Shown here piece after piece: positions 5,934-9,268 of a stretch of DNA of 9,268 nt (position 1 is the stretch's first letter; each line of letters starts with the position of its first letter). Made by a program: the position numbers and the translations under genes. Source of the stretch: Oribacterium parvum (GTDB taxonomy: Bacteria; Bacillota; Clostridia; Lachnospirales; Lachnospiraceae); the NCBI GenBank assembly GCA_938022235.1, contig CALIEL010000420.1, positions 1-9,268 of the forward strand. The letters are read 5' to 3'. The notes under the pieces are model-generated. The model ran no database searches. It had not been told where the DNA came from and saw only the letters and a list, made by a program, of their open reading frames with translations.

Positions 5934-6386
5934 TTAAGCCTTGGAAAGAAGTATAAGCTGGAAGGCGTGATACGCCAGATTCAGCGGCTCAGGCAGAAAT
6001 TTATCCACCAAAGCTTCAATAATGACTTCAGTGCCAAGCTTCTGCTTTAACTTCGGATTCATCTTCTTATTCCCGCGAAATTCCTGAACAATCTCCTGAC
6101 TGGAAGGGAGAAGATGAACATAGATACTATCCTGCTTGGGAAGCTGTTCTGCCAGAAAACGGACATTGCTATAGGGAATCTTACGAAGGCTTTCTAAAAT
6201 TGCCTGTTTAGAGCCTTTAAAAAAAATTCGAATGCCTGATGTTGCAGGATAAATCTGAATTCCGGAAATCTGGGGGTGACTGGCTAATATTTGACTTAAG
6301 ATTTCTTCCTCCTGAGAAGTAATCCGGCTTACCCCTAAACGAATTCGGAAGGAAGCGTCATTTTCATGGACTAACTGGTAAAACAT
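5934..6386 (-). CDS. Stand-alone HMA-like domain protein without the metal-binding cysteines
   Basis: A 150-residue protein. Residues 1-75 (starting MFYQLVHENDASFRIRLG, then a helix, then ISGIQIYPATSGIRIFFKG) follow the beta-alpha-beta pattern of the HMA-like domain found at the N-terminus of some heavy-metal P-type ATPases, where the first strand usually reads HxxPGRIRLR. The second half contains KLGTEVIIEALVDKFLPEPLNLAY (117-140), like the short LPxPL segment that follows such domains. There is no CxxC and no transmembrane or ATPase region, so metal binding is not expected and the role is unknown. GGAG lies 11 bases before the ATG. It is divergent from the rclA-like gene, with 285 bases between the two starts, and may share its control. 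The family call is from pattern memory. Confidence 0.65.
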   Translation of the reverse strand: MFYQLVHENDASFRIRLGVSRITSQEEEILSQILASHPQISGIQIYPATSGIRIFFKGSKQAILESLRKIPYSNVRFLAEQLPKQDSIYVHLLPSSQEIVQEFRGNKKMNPKLKQKLGTEVIIEALVDKFLPEPLNLAYHAFQLILLSKA

Positions 6387-6424
6387 GGAAATTTTTTCTC
6401 CTTTTCATTGCTGATTCTATGGAC

Positions 6425-6452
6425 TCTATACTATAAAAATAGTTTGTTACAA
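6425..6452 (-). promoter_or_regulatory. Probable promoter of the HMA-like gene
   Basis: On the reverse strand TTGTAA (6447-6452), 16 bases and TATAGA (6425-6430) give a plausible sigma-A promoter with a leader of about 32 bases. A second reverse-strand TATAAT lies at 6468-6473 with no clear -35 partner, so the exact start is uncertain. Confidence 0.45.
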
Positions 6453-6541
6453 CTAAGTGTCTTTTGTATTATACCCTAATTTTAGATTTCTGCACTAAAA
6501 AGACAAGACATTTCTTTTTTCCTTTAGATTTTTACATTCCT

Positions 6542-6595
6542 TTTAGAATTTTTTCTAAAGAATTGAAAAACAAAGCCTGGTTTTTGTGCTATAGT
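6542..6595 (+). promoter_or_regulatory. Promoter of the rclA-like gene with an upstream inverted repeat
   Basis: The extended -10 TGCTATAGT (6587-6595) has no good -35 at 17 bases. Just upstream is a perfect inverted repeat tttagaa-tttt-ttctaaa (6542-6559), and a related half-like cctttagatt occurs about 15 bases further up. Its position suits an activator or redox-responsive regulator site. The rclA leader would be about 70 bases, with AAAGGA six bases before the ATG. Confidence 0.45.
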
Positions 6596-6671
6596 TTTAG
6601 CATTGCTTAAGTCTGATGATTTAAACTGGAAATCAAGGATGGATACGAGAAAAGAAAGGAAAAGGATAAAC

Positions 6672-8048
6672 ATGAGGGAAGTACAAAACATTATTATTGG
6701 ATTTGGTAAGGCCGGAAAAACATTGGCAGGCTATCTGGCTAAAAAGGGGGAGAAGACGGTTTTAATCGAGGAAAATCCCCTTCGTTATGGAGGTACCTGC
6801 ATTAACGTGGCTTGTATTCCTTCAAAGTCTTTAGAGAATAGCGCCAGAGAGTCCGCTGCACTGGGGGGAGAATTCTCCGAGAAGGCGGAGCGTTATCAGA
6901 AGGCTATTGAGTAGAAGAGAAGACTGACCCATTTCCTGAGAGGAAAGAATCTGGAAAAAGTACAGGGGGCCGGTGTGGAGGTCATTGACGGCAGAGCCTC
7001 TTTCCTGGATGAACACCGCATTCTGGTGGAAAGTGCTAAAGGAGATGAGGAAATCCGGGGAGAGCGTATCTTTGTTAACACTGGAGCTAAGACCATTATC
7101 CCAAAGATTGCCGGAGTAGAAAGCTCTAAGAGAGTGTATACCAGTGAAAGCATGATGGAGTTGGATACTCTGCCTAAAAACCTTGTGATTATCGGCGGGG
7201 GCTATATCGGCTTGGAGTTTGCCTCCTACTATCAAAACTTCGGTTCTACTGTGACCATCCTTCAGGATAGCAATGACTTTATCCCCAGAGAAGACCGGGA
7301 AATGGCTAAGGCCATCGAGGAAAATATGGAAAAAATGGGTATTACTCTGTGCAAGGGCGTAACTGTACAGGAAATCAAGGATCAGGAAGAGGAAAGCTTG
7401 ATTCTGTTCCAGCAGGGAGGAGAAGGAAAGACCATTACCGCTGATGCGATTCTGGTAGCCACCGGAAGAAAGCCCAATGCGGAGAATCTTGCTCTGGAGA
7501 AGGCGGGGCTTTCCTTGACAGAAAGAGGAGCCATTCCTGTGGATTCTTCTTTAAGAACAAAAGTACCTCATATCTTCGCTATGGGAGACGTGAACGGAGG
7601 AATGCAGTTTACCTATATTTCTTTGGACGACTTCCGCATTGTAAAGGCAGCTTTAGAGCAGGAAGCTAAGGGAGAGGGAACTGCTCTTCGCAGCACGGAA
7701 AACAGAGGGGCTATCCCCTACTCCGTATTCCTGACTCCTGCATTTTCCAGAGTGGGAATTACGGAGGAAGAAGCAAAGGCACAGGGCAAGCAGTATCGAG
7801 TAGCAAAGCTTCCGGTAGCGGCTATTCCCAAGGCTCAGGTTTTGCGTCAGACCGCCGGTCTGCTGAAGGTAATTATCGAAGAAGGAAGCAATCTTATCCT
7901 AGGTGCTCATCTTTATTGTCCGGAAAGCTATGAAATGATTAATCTGATTAAGCTGGCCATGGATCAGAAGATTCCGGCAAATGTGCTGGCGTCTCAGATT
8001 TATACACATCCTACGATGACAGAAGCTTTTAACGATCTTCTGGGGTAA
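6672..8048 (+). pseudogene. rclA: RclA/Har-type flavin disulfide reductase interrupted by an in-frame TAG
   Basis: RclA-family enzymes use FAD, NAD(P)H and a redox-active disulfide to protect against hypochlorous or hypothiocyanous acid and related stress. The frame has 458 sense-plus-stop positions, near family length. The FAD-binding start is VQNIIIGFGKAGKTLAGYLA, the active-site disulfide is GGTCINVACIPSK (C43, C48), the NAD(P)H fold is VIIGGGYIGLEFASYYQNFG, and MQFTYISLDDFRIV, PYSVFLTPAFSRVG and LPVAAIPKAQV are RclA hallmarks. The HPTMTE dyad motif (H446, E451) closes it. Codon 81 (6912-6914) is TAG, in a helix where E. coli RclA has arginine, and is one base from GAG. Both halves are in the same frame and otherwise well conserved, so this is a recent nonsense mutation, a sequencing error or readthrough. 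A GTG at 6975 behind GGGGG could restart translation, but without the active-site cysteines. Confidence 0.9.
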
Positions 8049-8133
8049 GTGTTTGCTGTATTCATTATAAAGATTTGCTCTGATGACGTATGGTCTGTAG
8101 TGGGGCACGCTCCCGCTAACTTCGCCTTCGTAT

Positions 8134-8238
8134 TTAGTCCTGTTCTTCGGCAATATATTCTAAATATTCTTCTTCGGTGGCGAAACGCATGATTTGTGTA
8201 CCGACCTTTGCAACATAGCTATAATTTTCGTAATACAT
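8134..8238 (-). CDS. 34-residue tyrosine-rich small protein, unknown function
   Basis: A very short gene with a perfect AGGAGG six bases before its ATG at 8238, which is the main evidence for translation. The product starts MYYENYSYVAKVG and ends in an acidic helix-like EEEYLEYIAEEQD. It has five tyrosines and eight glutamates, no signal peptide, no membrane segment and no cysteines. The frame stays open upstream to 8382, but that extension is lysine-rich and has no ribosome binding site. It is convergent with the rclA-like gene, whose stop lies 85 bases away. I do not recognise the family. It might be a small regulator or partner protein, but nothing in the sequence fixes a role. Confidence 0.65.
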   Translation of the reverse strand: MYYENYSYVAKVGTQIMRFATEEEYLEYIAEEQD

Positions 8239-8291
8239 AAGGAACCTCCTGATATTATGAATGAAAAAGGAATGAAGGGGTAAAGAAAGAG

Positions 8292-8317
8292 GAAACTTCG
8301 AAGGGAGTTTCTTTTTT
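8292..8317 (+). terminator. Possible forward-strand terminator
   Basis: A 6-bp stem gaaact (8292-8297) / agtttc (8306-8311) with an 8-base loop is followed by six T and then ctttt. It may stop rclA transcription about 240 bases after the gene, in which case the rclA message would run antisense across the 34-residue gene. The stem is weak in G+C. Confidence 0.45.
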
Positions 8318-8429
8318 CTTTTAAAGATGTTCTCGGAATGCTTTAGACATCTTGTTTGTATGGATGTATTATGACATTTCAATAGGGTGATAAAACGGAC
8401 TTAATAACAGCAAATGCTTATTAGTTTCT

Positions 8430-8561
8430 ATGGAGATGAAAGAGATAAGAAATGACTTTTTGGAGAGTCGGAAAGTATTCCGGGACTGGCTGAATTTTTT
8501 TGAAAAGGAGGACGGAAATTCGAAAGAAATTCATTATATAAATTTCCGGCTTCGCCGATAA
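8430..8561 (+). CDS. Doubtful 43-codon frame in the 8239-8615 intergenic stretch
   Basis: The 377 bases between the small reverse gene and the chemoreceptor hold no convincing gene. The best candidate is this frame, a charged helical peptide starting MEMKEIRNDFLESRKVF. It has no ribosome binding site at usable spacing, and its stop codon lies within the flagellar-type -10 element. It may be a relic or chance. The rest of the stretch contains the weak terminator at 8292-8317 and the sigma-28-type promoter. Confidence 0.2.
   Translation: MEMKEIRNDFLESRKVFRDWLNFFEKEDGNSKEIHYINFRLRR
8535..8561 (+). promoter_or_regulatory. Sigma-28/SigD (FliA) flagellar-class promoter for the chemoreceptor
   Basis: GCCGATAA (8554-8561) is an exact match to the -10 consensus of flagellar sigma-28/SigD. 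Fifteen bases upstream, TATA (8535-8538) is one base from the TAAA -35 core. Transcription would start near 8568, about 48 bases before the ATG of a methyl-accepting chemotaxis gene, exactly the kind of gene this sigma factor controls. Confidence 0.75.
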
Positions 8562-8615
8562 ATAATCTAGCGATGGTTATTTTACCTATCTACAAATAGA
8601 AGAGGAAGGAAAAAA

Positions 8616-9268
8616 ATGGCAATTCATATTCAAGATTTTGCAGGAAAAGAGCAATTTCAATCCATTTTATGCAATTGGGCTAAAGGAACAGGATTGGAAG
8701 CAATGGTACAGTCAGTAGACGGAAAAACCGTATACTATGCTGACGGTGAGGAGAGAGAGCCAGGGAAGGCAGACGCTTTAGATCGCAGATCCCAAGAATT
8801 CGGCTCTTCTTCTATTCAGTGTGAACTCCAGTATGATGGAGAAAAAGTGGCAAGCCTTTATCTGAAAGAGGATAAGGACGGAGACAGAGATAGACAGGAG
8901 GCTGCATTAAAGCTTCTTTGCCTCACTCTCGAAGAGTTCGTAAAGGCAGAAAGCAGCGTTGGACGTTTTGAGGATTTTGCAAGCCGTCTTTCCGCAGGAA
9001 TTACCGAAACCCAGAGTTTGGTAAAGGAAATCAGAAAGAGCACCAACGACTTAAAGAGCATTCAGAGCAGACAGAAGATTCTTGCTTTAAATGCAAATAT
9101 CGAGGCGGCAAGAGCCGGAGAACACGGCAAAGGCTTCGGTGTGGTAGCAGATGAGGTTGGAAGACTTTCCGACTCCAGCTCCGCAGTAAATGAAAAGATT
9201 TCTTCCGTAGTAAAGAGAATTGCTGAAGTTGTCAGCAGCTTAAGCGGAGAAGAATTAGAAGAGCAGGC
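8616..9268 (+). CDS. Soluble methyl-accepting chemotaxis protein, 3'-truncated by the window
   Basis: The first 217 residues of a chemoreceptor that relays signals to CheW/CheA. Residues 1-110 form a compact N-terminal domain (FQSILCNWAKGTGLEAMVQS, then DGKTVYY, then YDGEKVASLYLKED) with a PocR/GAF-like alpha-beta look, though I cannot name it firmly. There is no signal peptide and no membrane segment, so the receptor is cytoplasmic. From about residue 112 a coiled coil leads to the signalling hairpin tip QKILALNANIEAARAGEHGK followed by GFGVVADEVGRLSDSSSA, the highly conserved CheA/CheW contact region. The tip comes early, so the signalling domain looks short. The ATG has GGAAGGA five bases upstream, and a sigma-28-type promoter lies 55 bases before it. 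The frame runs open off the end of the window. Confidence 0.93.
   Translation, partial: MAIHIQDFAGKEQFQSILCNWAKGTGLEAMVQSVDGKTVYYADGEEREPGKADALDRRSQEFGSSSIQCELQYDGEKVASLYLKEDKDGDRDRQEAALKLLCLTLEEFVKAESSVGRFEDFASRLSAGITETQSLVKEIRKSTNDLKSIQSRQKILALNANIEAARAGEHGKGFGVVADEVGRLSDSSSAVNEKISSVVKRIAEVVSSLSGEELEEQ

Noticed and set aside
6603..6671. TTG or upstream ATG (6639) start for the rclA-like gene
   Set aside because: The ATG at 6672 has AAAGGA at good spacing and begins directly at the family's FAD-binding strand.
6912..6914. Selenocysteine or pyrrolysine insertion at the interrupted rclA codon
   Set aside because: TAG is not a selenocysteine codon, homologues have an ordinary non-catalytic residue there, and TAG also ends the helicase gene normally.
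8101..8133. Hairpin in gtggggcacgctcccgc behind the rclA-like gene
   Set aside because: Only three or four base pairs form and no T-run follows, so it does not qualify as a terminator.
8383..8615. Riboswitch (for example cyclic-di-GMP) in the chemoreceptor leader
   Set aside because: No conserved riboswitch core could be matched, and the sigma-28-type promoter leaves a leader of only about 48 bases.

Overview
The window most likely comes from a motile anaerobe of the Clostridia, probably Lachnospiraceae. This rests on the protein flavour of TrpB and RpoA, AGGAGG-type ribosome binding sites, and a flagellar-sigma-type promoter in front of a chemoreceptor gene. The genus cannot be fixed from the sequence. 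A RclA-type oxidoreductase would fit a host-associated (oral or mucosal) niche, but that is inference.

Layout. Bases 1-952 carry the 3' part of trpB. Directly after its stop the DNA becomes very AT-rich: a 50-codon fragment resembling the N-terminus of HigA/XRE antitoxins (955-1107), a 66-bp nested palindrome (1127-1192), a reverse-strand DUF234-type AAA ATPase (1228-2619) and a run of 15-bp palindromic tandem repeats (2689-2746). This block ends at a tRNA-Thr(GGT) gene (2887-2959) with its own promoter and terminator, and looks like acquired or shuffled DNA.

Next come a small XRE-type HTH gene (3046-3327) and a stand-alone, divergent RNA polymerase alpha subunit gene (3425-4363) with its own promoter and terminator. 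It lies outside the usual rpsM-rpsK-rpsD-rpoA-rplQ cluster. A compact UvrD-like helicase (4471-5802) follows, with its own extended -10 promoter. The helicase converges on a reverse-strand HMA-like domain gene (5934-6386) over a large bidirectional terminator.

Divergent from the HMA gene is a RclA/Har-family flavin disulfide reductase (6672-8048), interrupted by one in-frame TAG. The last part holds a 34-codon reverse-strand gene with a perfect ribosome binding site (8134-8238), a GCCGATAA flagellar-type promoter (about 8535-8561) and the 5' part of a soluble methyl-accepting chemotaxis protein gene (8616 onward).

The most notable items are the extra-looking alpha subunit with an XRE gene and helicase beside it, the nonsense-interrupted rclA, the sigma-28-type promoter driving the chemoreceptor, and the small gene with no recognisable family.
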